Of a stretch of DNA of 55,216 nt, positions 26,336-34,040 are shown one piece after another. Origin of the DNA: Pirellulales bacterium (GTDB taxonomy: Bacteria; Planctomycetota; Planctomycetia; Pirellulales; S012-138); assembly GCA_028066245.1 (NCBI GenBank), contig JALCBR010000017.1, positions 1-55,216 on the forward strand. The letters are read 5' to 3'. Both the position numbers and the translations under genes were made by a program. A model generated the notes under the pieces. The model was not told where the DNA came from, searched no databases, and saw nothing but the letters and a program-made list of their open reading frames with translations. Within the stretch, counting starts at the first letter, position 1, and every line of letters begins with the position of its first letter.

Positions 26336-26962
26336 ATGACCACGTACCGCGTGCAAATGCGCTTCGCGAAACAAGGCGATCTGCGTTGGATCAGCCACCG
26401 GGATCTCGTGCGCACTTTTGAACGCATGTTTCGCCGGGCAGGCGTGTCGCTGGGAATGACGCAAGGCTACCACCCCCGTCCCAAGTTGACGTTCCCGTCG
26501 GCGTTGGCGCTAGGGGTTGAGGCCACGGACGAAATCATGGAGTTCTTGTTGGCTGAAGAGGCAAACTCAGAAGAACTACGCACCAAAATCCAATCCGTGG
26601 CGCCTGAGGGATTGACCATCGGGACAATCCGGATTCGCACGATGCAAGACCCCAAAGTTCAGGTTTGCCACGTGACCTATTCGTTTCCTATCCCGCCCGA
26701 CCGCGTCAAAGAGTGCCAGAGCCGCGCGGATGAGATCATGAATTCCGAGACATATCTTGTTGAAAGGAATGACGGAACACAGGTCGACCTCCACACGAAC
26801 CTGGAACATATCTCTGTCGAAGAGAGCCTGTTGCAACTGTCGCTGGCGGTTGATGCCTCCGGCGGAACCAAGCCAAAAGACATACTTCGCGCCCTGCAAT
26901 TGGAAGATCTCCTCACGCACGGCCGCTACCTTACTCGCACGAAAGTAGAAATCCGCGCATGA
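26336..26962 (+). CDS. DUF2344 / TIGR03936 protein
   Basis: The 208-residue product opens with YRVQMRFAKQGDLRWISHRD, then FERMFRRAGVSLGMTQGYHP, the signature of the TIGR03936 (radical-SAM-linked) family. In many bacteria it is fused or adjacent to a B12-binding radical SAM protein; here no such gene is next to it. Its ATG at 26336 is preferred over a TTG at 26306. The stop overlaps the RNase E/G start as ATGA (26959-26962), so the two are translationally coupled. The pairing with RNase E/G suggests a role in RNA maturation or modification, which is inference. Confidence 0.88.
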   Translation: MTTYRVQMRFAKQGDLRWISHRDLVRTFERMFRRAGVSLGMTQGYHPRPKLTFPSALALGVEATDEIMEFLLAEEANSEELRTKIQSVAPEGLTIGTIRIRTMQDPKVQVCHVTYSFPIPPDRVKECQSRADEIMNSETYLVERNDGTQVDLHTNLEHISVEESLLQLSLAVDASGGTKPKDILRALQLEDLLTHGRYLTRTKVEIRA

Positions 26963-28635
26963 ATACCGGCGCCTCAGCCCAGACGGAAACCTCGCCAAAA
27001 CCCACGCGACGCCGTCAAAAACCTCAAGGGCAACCGAAAATGAAGACCGAGATGTTAATCAACGTGGCGCAGCAGGAAGAATGCCGCATCGCCATCGTTG
27101 AGAACTCTGTGCTCGAGGAACTCTATATCGAGCGGACCAGTCAGGACAATTACGTTGGCAACATCTACAAAGGTGTCGTTGTCAACCTGGAACCCAGCAT
27201 TCAGGCAGCGTTCGTGGACTTCGGCGTCGGCCGCAATGGGTTCCTTCACATCTCCGATGTTGAGCCGCAGTACTTTCGCCAAGGGGGCTTTGATCCAGAT
27301 GAAGTGATCGAAAACGGCCACAGCTCGCGGGACAACAATTCCGGCAGAAACAACCAACGTGGGCGCCGGCGAGTGCCTGGTTCCCGCCCCCGCGTCAAAC
27401 CTCCCATCCAAGACATCTTCAAGCGCGGGGACGAAGTCCTCGTGCAAGTCATCAAAGAGGGAATCGGAACCAAAGGGCCAACACTTTCGACATACATCAG
27501 TATTCCAGGTAGATACCTGGTCTTGATGCCAGCGCTGGGTCGGGTCGGTGTTTCACGAAAGATTGAAGACGAGGACACGCGTCGCCGTCTTCGCGATATC
27601 ATGCTCGACTTGAATCCACCCAAGGGGCTTGGGTTCATCATTCGCACTGCCGGCAGTGACCGCACGCGCAAAGAACTCTCCCGAGACCTGGCCTATCTGC
27701 TGCGGTTGTGGAAGGTCATCGTCAGGCGAATCCGCAAGGAAGCCGGCCCCGTCGCGATCTACGAAGAGAGCGACATGATCATTCGCACGATCCGCGACAT
27801 TTTTACTTCCGACATCGACACGATCTACATTGACGAGCAAGCGGCTCACGACCGAGCAAAAGAATTCCTGCAGATGGTGATGCCCCGATCCGTAAGTGCC
27901 CTCAAATTCTATGAAGGCAAAGAGCCTCTGTTTCACAAGTACGGCCTGGACGTCGAAATCGCCAAGATCCACCAGAGAAAGGTTCCCCTAGCTGAAGGCG
28001 GATCTATCGTCATCGATCAGACCGAAGCGCTTGTCGCCATTGACGTTAACAGTGGCAGCTTCCGAACGGACGATTCTGCCGAAGAGACCGCCTATCAAAT
28101 CAACCTGATGGCAGCCAACGAGATCGCCCGTCAGCTTCGCCTGCGCGACATGGGTGGCGTGATCGTGAATGATTTCATCGATATGCGGCGAGAAAAGCAT
28201 CGCCGGGGTGTCGAGCGTGCCCTCCGCGACGCTGTACGGCGAGATCGGGCGCGAACCAAGATCTTACGAACAAGTCCTTTTGGGCTGGTCGAAATGACGC
28301 GGCAGCGGATTCGTCCCAGTCTGAAACGCAGCGTTTATCGCGATTGCCCCGGCTGCGGCGGCACGGGTTTGGTCAAATCAGCTGAGAGTATGGCGATTGA
28401 CGTCATCCGCAAGCTGATTCTGGCCATGCATCGCCAGGAGATCTCGCGTATCAAGGTGACAGTTGCCTCGGAAGTGGCCAGTTACCTGCAAAACAGAAAG
28501 CGGCGAGACCTAACGTGGCTTGAATCCGAGGGAGGCATGACCATCGAGATGTACGGTCGGGAGTCAGTCCTGCCGGAGCATTTGGAGTTCGAATGTCAGG
28601 ATTCCACCGGAAGGCTTGTCGATTTCAAAGGTTGA
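26959..28635 (+). CDS. ribonuclease E/G family endonuclease
   Basis: The 558-residue enzyme has an S1 domain (about 58-175) broken by an Arg/Asn/Gly-rich insertion (about 106-150), a 5' sensor/RNase H region and the DNase-I-like catalytic part. Asp362 in AIDVNSG and Asp405 in GGVIVNDFIDM are the two magnesium-binding aspartates. CPGCGGTG (Cys463, Cys466) is the zinc-link that joins dimers. There is no long C-terminal scaffold of RNase E, so it is closer to RNase G in size, with a basic N-terminal tail of about 30 residues. It processes rRNA and mRNA. Start is the ATG overlapping the previous stop. Confidence 0.94.
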   Translation: MNTGASAQTETSPKPTRRRQKPQGQPKMKTEMLINVAQQEECRIAIVENSVLEELYIERTSQDNYVGNIYKGVVVNLEPSIQAAFVDFGVGRNGFLHISDVEPQYFRQGGFDPDEVIENGHSSRDNNSGRNNQRGRRRVPGSRPRVKPPIQDIFKRGDEVLVQVIKEGIGTKGPTLSTYISIPGRYLVLMPALGRVGVSRKIEDEDTRRRLRDIMLDLNPPKGLGFIIRTAGSDRTRKELSRDLAYLLRLWKVIVRRIRKEAGPVAIYEESDMIIRTIRDIFTSDIDTIYIDEQAAHDRAKEFLQMVMPRSVSALKFYEGKEPLFHKYGLDVEIAKIHQRKVPLAEGGSIVIDQTEALVAIDVNSGSFRTDDSAEETAYQINLMAANEIARQLRLRDMGGVIVNDFIDMRREKHRRGVERALRDAVRRDRARTKILRTSPFGLVEMTRQRIRPSLKRSVYRDCPGCGGTGLVKSAESMAIDVIRKLILAMHRQEISRIKVTVASEVASYLQNRKRRDLTWLESEGGMTIEMYGRESVLPEHLEFECQDSTGRLVDFKG

Positions 28636-28648
28636 TTTCGGCGAGGGC

Positions 28649-28657
28649 GGGGGGGGG
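28649..28657 (+). repeat. run of nine G
   Basis: Nine consecutive G start 14 bases after the RNase E/G stop codon. Runs of this length are slippage-prone; being outside genes it would affect transcript ends only. It could also be a place of sequencing error. Confidence 0.6.
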
Positions 28658-28770
28658 TTTCCCACCAGAATCAACAGAGGCAAATCACGGGCTTTTGTTG
28701 AAATAGGGCAAATGCGATGCAGAGCACGGTTTCTACAAAGGATTTCGTTCATATTCGCGAGCGAAGGGGC

Positions 28771-28800
28771 TTGTCGGATTGACGTATCACCCGATATATT
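28771..28800 (+). promoter_or_regulatory. sigma-70-like promoter of the alpha operon
   Basis: TTGTCG (28771-28776), an 18-base spacer and TATATT (28795-28800) form a good -35/-10 pair. The start of transcription would fall near 28807, about 40 bases before rpmJ. It is the only strong promoter-like site ahead of the ribosomal genes in this stretch. Confidence 0.55.
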
Positions 28801-28847
28801 CAGCGGTTTGATCCTTCCAGAATTGTTAGAGACGGAAAAGCACGGCC

Positions 28848-28961
28848 ATGAAGGTTCGCGCCAGCGTGAAACGTATCTGCGAAAAGTGCAAGATCGTGCG
28901 ACGACGCGGAGTTGTGCGGGTGATTTGCGATAATCCCCGACACAAGCAGCGGCAGGGCTGA
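28848..28961 (+). CDS. rpmJ: 50S ribosomal protein L36
   Basis: The 37-residue protein [20 protein letters not shown], then [17 protein letters not shown] is a standard L36. Cys11, Cys14, Cys27 and His32 form the zinc-binding set, so this is the zinc-bearing form. It binds 23S rRNA late in 50S assembly. GGAAAAG lies about 10 bases upstream of ATG 28848. It opens the group rpmJ-rpsM-rpsK-rpsD-rpoA-rplQ, the usual alpha-operon order. Confidence 0.96.
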   Translation: MKVRASVKRICEKCKIVRRRGVVRVICDNPRHKQRQG

Positions 28962-29089
28962 TTCTATCGCATAACGGTGGCCGGCAAGATAACCACGGCT
29001 GCGGTTTGATTGTTGTGCAAGTATAGGTTCGTGCCGCACAGAGTGCTCTTCCCTTTTCAACAGGTCAAGAGAATAGAACGGAGATTCAC

Positions 29090-29473
29090 ATGCCGCGCTT
29101 GCTTGGCGTGGATATTCCCAACGATCGCCCAACGTACATCTCGCTCACCTATCTCTATGGGGTGGGCGAGCGTTCTGCTCGCGAACTCTGCCGTAAGGCT
29201 AATGTGGAGCCGACCCAGCGCGCGCGAGAACTCAAGGAAGAAGATCTTGCCCGTCTGGCTGGAATTCTCGACACGGACTACACCGTGGAGGGCCAGTTGA
29301 GACGGCAGGTCTCACAGAACGTTGCACGATTGCGGGATATCGGTTGCTACCGTGGATTGCGCCATCGGCGTGGCTTGCCTGTGCGAGGGCAGCGGACGAG
29401 GACAAATGCTCGGACACGCAAGGGTCCGAAGAAAACGGTCGCCGGTAAGAAGGGCGTCAAGGATCTGCGCTAG
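29090..29473 (+). CDS. rpsM: 30S ribosomal protein S13
   Basis: The 127-residue protein binds the 16S rRNA head and contacts P-site tRNA with its basic tail. RLLGVDIPNDRPTYISLTYL at the start, YGVGERSARELCRKA (helix-two-turn-helix) and GLRHRRGLPVRGQRTRTNAR near the end are diagnostic. GGAG lies 6 bases before ATG 29090. The gap to rpmJ is 128 bases, longer than usual inside this operon. Confidence 0.97.
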   Translation: MPRLLGVDIPNDRPTYISLTYLYGVGERSARELCRKANVEPTQRARELKEEDLARLAGILDTDYTVEGQLRRQVSQNVARLRDIGCYRGLRHRRGLPVRGQRTRTNARTRKGPKKTVAGKKGVKDLR

Positions 29474-29596
29474 TCTGACGCTTAGTGCGACTTCGCGGAA
29501 TTGCGGTGTGGTTGGTTAAGGCTTGGATTGAACGGGTGACGTGGCCGTCATTGTTCATTCTTACGATCCAAAGAGCAAAGACGGAGAGATAACTCA

Positions 29597-29983
29597 GTGG
29601 CTAAATCTTCAGGCAAGAAAAAGCGGATTCGACGGAACGTCAGTTCCGGCATTGCGCACATCGCCGCCACCTTTAACAACACAACCGTGACGATAACGGA
29701 TTCCAAGGGTGAAACGTTGTGTTGGGCCAGTGCCGGCACATGTGGCTTTAAGGGCAGCCGCAAGAGTACGCCCTTTGCTGGCCAAATGGCCGCTCAGCAA
29801 GCTGCAGAAAAGGCCGCAAAGTTTGGCATTCGTGATCTGGAAGTCCGGGTTAAAGGGCCGGGAAGCGGTCGAGAAAGCGCAATCACAGCACTTGAGTCTT
29901 CCGGGTTGAAGGTTAAGTCGATTGAAGACGTGACACCGCTGCCGCACAACGGGTGCCGACCTCCAAAACGTCGGCGTGTGTGA
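29597..29983 (+). CDS. rpsK: 30S ribosomal protein S11
   Basis: The 128-residue protein sits on the 30S platform near the Shine-Dalgarno helix. [40 protein letters not shown] and [17 protein letters not shown] at the end are typical. It starts with GTG at 29597, with GGAGAG 8 bases upstream. The gap to rpsM is 123 bases. Confidence 0.97.
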   Translation: MAKSSGKKKRIRRNVSSGIAHIAATFNNTTVTITDSKGETLCWASAGTCGFKGSRKSTPFAGQMAAQQAAEKAAKFGIRDLEVRVKGPGSGRESAITALESSGLKVKSIEDVTPLPHNGCRPPKRRRV

Positions 29984-30086
29984 CCTCCGCCGACCACGCG
30001 GACGGAAGTCGACACATGAGAGCGCAGAGCCGGACTTAATCCGGCTGAATGACCAGAGTTCATCAACATCAAGAGTCGAAATTTCG

Positions 30087-30722
30087 ATGGCCAGAATTAC
30101 CGGTCCCGTTTGTCGCCTTTGCCGTAGAGAAGGGCTGAAACTCTTTCTCAAAGGCCAGCGGTGTGATTCTCCCAAATGTGCAATCGAGCGCCGCCCTCAA
30201 CCGCCAGGTATGCAAGCGACGGGGCGCCGCAGCAAGCCAACGGATTACGGCATCCACTTACGTGAGAAGCAGAAGGTCAAGCACTATTACGGCGTCTTGG
30301 AGCGGCAGTTCCGCAATTACTTTGCCCGAGCAAGTCGTATGACGGGAAACACGGGCGACAATTTGATGAGCTTGTTGGAACGCCGGTTGGACAATGTGGT
30401 TCATCGCATGGGCTTTGGGCTCAGCCGCGCCCAGGCTCGGCAACTCGTCGCTCATGGTCATGTTGTGGTCAACGGTCGCCGCACAGATATCCCTAGTTTC
30501 CTCGTGCAACCCGGTGACGAGATTGTCATCAAAAATCGCCCCAAGAGCGTCCAACTGGTCCAGGGCAACCTCAGTGAATTCCACCACGCTGTGCCGGATT
30601 TCCTGAGTCGCGATGAAGGTGCAGAAATCCCCTCCGGCCGAGTTGTACGATTGCCGATGCCCGAAGACACGTCAGTGCCGGAGCTTCAGGCAAACTTGAT
30701 TGTCGAGTTGTGCTCAAAGTAG
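30087..30722 (+). CDS. rpsD: 30S ribosomal protein S4
   Basis: From ATG 30087 it has 211 residues, normal for S4. It starts 16S assembly and in many bacteria represses its own operon. Cys9, Cys12, Cys26 and Cys31 make this the zinc-binding form. The S4 RNA-binding fold includes RRLDNVVHRMGFGLSRAQAR and LVAHGHVVVNGRRTDIPS. The frame extends upstream to 29976 into unlike sequence. The 103-base spacer before it, or the 128-base spacer before rpsM, is where an S4 translational operator could lie. Confidence 0.97.
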   Translation: MARITGPVCRLCRREGLKLFLKGQRCDSPKCAIERRPQPPGMQATGRRSKPTDYGIHLREKQKVKHYYGVLERQFRNYFARASRMTGNTGDNLMSLLERRLDNVVHRMGFGLSRAQARQLVAHGHVVVNGRRTDIPSFLVQPGDEIVIKNRPKSVQLVQGNLSEFHHAVPDFLSRDEGAEIPSGRVVRLPMPEDTSVPELQANLIVELCSK

Positions 30723-30916
30723 TTGTCACCTGCTCCCTCTGGCACTGCCCGAGAGAACCGTGGCGAGCACCAGTCAGAACACGGACATTGTTTGTTGCCG
30801 TTATGACGAGAATTTGAATCGATCCCTGTCGCGTGACGGTTGAGTCTCAGTTGCGAGAGATTCCCGCCACCGTTTTGAGTCGCCCAGATCACCCTCATTG
30901 ACATTGGAGAATCCTC

Positions 30917-31906
30917 ATGCGTGTACGATGGCGCGGATTGGAACTTCCCAGCCAGGTCGTGTGCGAAAGGGAAACTCTCTCGCCGACCTTTGGCCGCTTT
31001 GTCATCGAACCCTTTGAACGCGGGTTTGGCGTCACCATCGGCAATAGCTTGCGTCGCGTTCTGCTCTCGGCGATCGAAGGCAGTGCCATTACGCAGGTCA
31101 AAATCCATGGCGCCCAGCATGAGTTCACCACGCTCCCCGGCGTTGTCGAAGACATCTCGGACATTCTGCTCAACCTCAAGGCCGTTGTCGTCAAGAAGCA
31201 CAGTGACGACAACATGCGCGTGATGCGAATCGAGAAGAATGAGCGCGGGCTCGTTACCGCCGGCGATATTGAAACCGATGAATCCATCGAGATCATCAAC
31301 AAGGATCACGTGATCGCCACATTGACGGAGGATGTTTCGTTCGAAGTGGAAATGGTTGTTGAAGACGGCCGTGGATACGTGCCGGCGGCAGAACACAGTA
31401 ACAACATTGAAGTCGGCATCATTCCCGTCGACGCTGTATTTACGCCCATCCCGTTGGTTCGCTACGCCATTGAGGAAACTCGCGTTGGCCAGAAAACCAA
31501 CTATGACCGTTTGATTTTGGAGATTCACACGGACGGTTCTCTTGATCCGCAGATGGCTCTGGTTGAAGCGGCCAAGATCATGCGCAAACACCTGAATCCG
31601 TTTGTTCAGTATCAAGAGTTGGGCCGACTGGTTCATGCTCAGGGTCCAGCGACTCGCAGCGACGAGAACGCTCAACTGGAAGCCAAGCTCAATATGCCGC
31701 TTTCTGAGTTGCACCTTTCCGTACGTGCCATGAACTGTCTCGAGTCCGAAGCCATTCACTTGGTGCGGGATCTCGTTCAGTACACAGAAGATGAACTGCT
31801 CGAAGTGCGCAACTTTGGTGAAACAACATTGCGTGAAGTGCTGGAAAAACTAGGAGCGTTGGGCGTGCGCTTGGGGATGCGGTTACCGCAGCCTTCGGGA
31901 GTTTGA
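30917..31906 (+). CDS. rpoA: DNA-directed RNA polymerase alpha subunit
   Basis: The 329-residue protein has the N-terminal assembly domain (about 1-230; [20 protein letters not shown]) and a C-terminal UP-element domain (about 250-325; [20 protein letters not shown], then [14 protein letters not shown]). Alpha dimers nucleate polymerase assembly and the C-terminal domain binds upstream DNA and activators. GGAGA lies 6 bases before ATG 30917. The spacer from rpsD is 194 bases. Confidence 0.97.
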   Translation: MRVRWRGLELPSQVVCERETLSPTFGRFVIEPFERGFGVTIGNSLRRVLLSAIEGSAITQVKIHGAQHEFTTLPGVVEDISDILLNLKAVVVKKHSDDNMRVMRIEKNERGLVTAGDIETDESIEIINKDHVIATLTEDVSFEVEMVVEDGRGYVPAAEHSNNIEVGIIPVDAVFTPIPLVRYAIEETRVGQKTNYDRLILEIHTDGSLDPQMALVEAAKIMRKHLNPFVQYQELGRLVHAQGPATRSDENAQLEAKLNMPLSELHLSVRAMNCLESEAIHLVRDLVQYTEDELLEVRNFGETTLREVLEKLGALGVRLGMRLPQPSGV

Positions 31907-31958
31907 GTGCAGTTAATTCCTTCTTAAGATCGCCGGCGAGTCCGGCAGCGGTACAGCC

Positions 31959-32666
31959 ATGAGACATCGAAGAAGTGGACGCGTTCTCGGTCGCAGCCCC
32001 AGCCACCAAAGAGCGATGTTGCGCAACTTGGCCAGTAGTCTGTTCCTGACAGAACGGGACGCCGAGTTCGACGACAACGCACCCAAGGTCAAAGGCCGCG
32101 TAACGACGACCGTTCCCAAGGCCAAGGAAGTACGACCGCTGGTGGAAAAGTGCATCACGCTTGCCAGGAGAACCTTGACCGCGCAACGCAGAGCTGATGA
32201 TCTGGAGTCATCCGCCGAGCGCGGTACTTCCGAATGGAAGGCCTGGCGTGAAAGCGATCAGTACCACGAATGGAACGCGGCGGTCGCTCCAGTGGTCGCC
32301 GCTCGCCGGCGAGCGCTCAAGTTGTTGGGTGATAAGCAAGCCGTCCGCATCCTTTTTGAAGAAATCGCGCCTCGGTTTGAAGATCGTCCCGGGGGATACA
32401 CTCGGATCGTCCGACTTGCCAAGCCTCGGCTGGGTGACGCCGGAGCTCAGGCCATTATTGAGTTTGTCGGACGTAATGACCGCGCCACTCAAAAGGCCCA
32501 AGCTCCACTCTTTGACGACGATGCTCAATCCCCCGCGAGCGACGCGGAATCGGCTGCGGAAGACGTCACCGCCGACTCTGCCACCGGGGAAGATACTGAG
32601 GAAGCCGTTGCATCCCAAGAGGAATCCCAGCCGGAAGCTGACTCCGACGAGTCCAAGGAATCATAG
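31959..32666 (+). CDS. rplQ: 50S ribosomal protein L17 with insertion and acidic tail
   Basis: The L17 core is clear: MRHRRSGRVLGRSPSHQRAM at the start, KAKEVRPLVEKCITLARR (about 54-71), then RRRALKLLGDKQAVRILFEE and RPGGYTRIVRLAKPRLGDAG. Between Arg71 and Arg116 an insertion of about 40 residues (TAQRRADDLESSAERGTSEW onward) interrupts the domain, and a Glu/Asp/Ser-rich tail of about 50 residues follows the core. At 235 residues it is nearly twice the usual 115-130. The protein surrounds the peptide exit tunnel region of the 50S. No strong ribosome binding site. Confidence 0.95.
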   Translation: MRHRRSGRVLGRSPSHQRAMLRNLASSLFLTERDAEFDDNAPKVKGRVTTTVPKAKEVRPLVEKCITLARRTLTAQRRADDLESSAERGTSEWKAWRESDQYHEWNAAVAPVVAARRRALKLLGDKQAVRILFEEIAPRFEDRPGGYTRIVRLAKPRLGDAGAQAIIEFVGRNDRATQKAQAPLFDDDAQSPASDAESAAEDVTADSATGEDTEEAVASQEESQPEADSDESKES

Positions 32667-32719
32667 CGGTACCCTGCCCTTGGCTGGTTGACTCCCCACT
32701 TCGTTGACAGAGCGATCAC

Positions 32720-33349
32720 ATGGGGGGAGAAGCAAGACGCCGCCCTGCTGGAGTTCTCCAAACGAGAAGTGTTGAAGGTTTCGATTTCACATCGGCCATT
32801 GCAGCACTCTGTATTCATGCCTGCCAAGAGGTTGACGTCCTTAGGCATATCCGTATGCCGCAGGTGGCCGTCGGCTTCCGTCAAGCCCGCAAGGCCGTTT
32901 CACACGGGCTGCAAGCCTCGCTAACACCGATGCGGTTTGAAAGGGGTGCGATAGAAACGATACGCCGGGGTAAGCGTTGGACCACGCAACGGATTCTCGC
33001 TCCCAATGGCCAGGAAGTTCTTTACCTGCTGAATTTCTATTTGCCACGCTTTCTGAATTTGCCGTTTGACGAGAAGTTGACGACGATTTTCCACGAGTTA
33101 TGGCACATCGGACCAGAATTTGACGGTGATTTACGGCGGCACGAGGGGCGGTGCTATGTACATGGTCCTCGCCAGAGTGACTTTGATGAGGTCGCTCGGC
33201 ACATCGCACAAGCTTGGATGGCCGGTGATCCCCCTCGCGAATTATGGGTGTTCTTGCACGATGACTTCAGCGACCTCAAAGCACGTTATGGAAGCGTCTA
33301 CGGAGCGCGGTTTGCCGCACCCAAGTTGATTCCCGTCGATCAGCGCTAA
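32720..33349 (+). CDS. putative zinc metallopeptidase
   Basis: The 209-residue protein carries HELWH (125-129) in KLTTIFHELWHIGPEFDGD, a zincin HExxH site, with RRHEGRCYVHG (about 139-149) supplying possible third-ligand histidines. I recognise the pattern HELWHxGPxxDGDxRRxxGR as an uncharacterised bacterial/phage metallopeptidase family. There is no signal peptide, so it should act in the cytoplasm. ATG 32720 has no clear ribosome binding site, but the segment IRMPQVAVGFRQARKAVSHG after residue 44 fits the family and supports the longer start. Substrate unknown; it may release a tag or cleave a regulator. Confidence 0.7.
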   Translation: MGGEARRRPAGVLQTRSVEGFDFTSAIAALCIHACQEVDVLRHIRMPQVAVGFRQARKAVSHGLQASLTPMRFERGAIETIRRGKRWTTQRILAPNGQEVLYLLNFYLPRFLNLPFDEKLTTIFHELWHIGPEFDGDLRRHEGRCYVHGPRQSDFDEVARHIAQAWMAGDPPRELWVFLHDDFSDLKARYGSVYGARFAAPKLIPVDQR

Positions 33350-33486
33350 GAAGCTCACGGTTATGCTCATCGTCGGCGGATGCTTGACCACTGTGTGCAT
33401 TGGGCCCCACAAGTCCGGTTCTTTCCGGCGGTGTCTTTGGTATGCTGCATGGCAGTTGAAGTCGCCCTGCTCTTTGGATAGGCAAA

Positions 33487-33969
33487 ATGCCACGTTTGAC
33501 TCATTTTGACGATTCGGGTGCCAGTCGCATGGTGAACGTGGGCAGTAAGCCCGTGACCTCGCGAATGGCAAGGGCAGCCGGCCGAGTGACAATGGCCTCG
33601 GAAACGCTGGCGATGATTCGCAGCCGAGGTCATGCTAAGGGCGACGTTCTAGAGGTAGCGCGGCTGTCGGGGATCATGGCGGCTAAGAAAACTGGCGACC
33701 TGATTCCACTATGCCACCCGCTTGGACTGGAAAGCGTTTCACTTAATTTTGCATTCGTCGAAGATCATACGATCACAATCGAGGCCACGGCCACTGTTGA
33801 AGCCAAAACGGGCATTGAAATGGAGGCCTTGACCGCGGTTTCCGTTGCCGCGCTGACGATCTACGACATGTGCAAGGCCGTTGATCGCAACATGGCGATT
33901 ACAGATATTCGGCTGATGGAGAAGTCCGGCGGAAAGAGTGGGCATTTCGTCAGGGCAGATGATTCTTGA
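33487..33969 (+). CDS. moaC: cyclic pyranopterin monophosphate synthase
   Basis: MoaC converts the MoaA product to cyclic pyranopterin monophosphate in molybdenum cofactor synthesis. The 160-residue protein has all main motifs: LTHFDDSGASRMVNVGSKPV, AAKKTGDLIPLCHPLGLESV (substrate-binding Lys and His) and TGIEMEALTAVSVAALTIYD, then MCKAVDR with the catalytic Asp and Lys. AGG lies 7 bases before ATG 33487. No other mo-genes are adjacent. It converges on the WYL gene 71 bases away. Confidence 0.96.
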   Translation: MPRLTHFDDSGASRMVNVGSKPVTSRMARAAGRVTMASETLAMIRSRGHAKGDVLEVARLSGIMAAKKTGDLIPLCHPLGLESVSLNFAFVEDHTITIEATATVEAKTGIEMEALTAVSVAALTIYDMCKAVDRNMAITDIRLMEKSGGKSGHFVRADDS

Positions 33970-34040
33970 TACGCCCCCAGATGAACGGCGAAATCACAGT
34001 GCGAAAACCTTTGCCGAGCACGACGCATGATGGCTCGTCA

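Noticed and set aside
30686-31759. Minus-strand frame of 357 codons across rpoA
   Set aside because: Antisense to a universally conserved gene.
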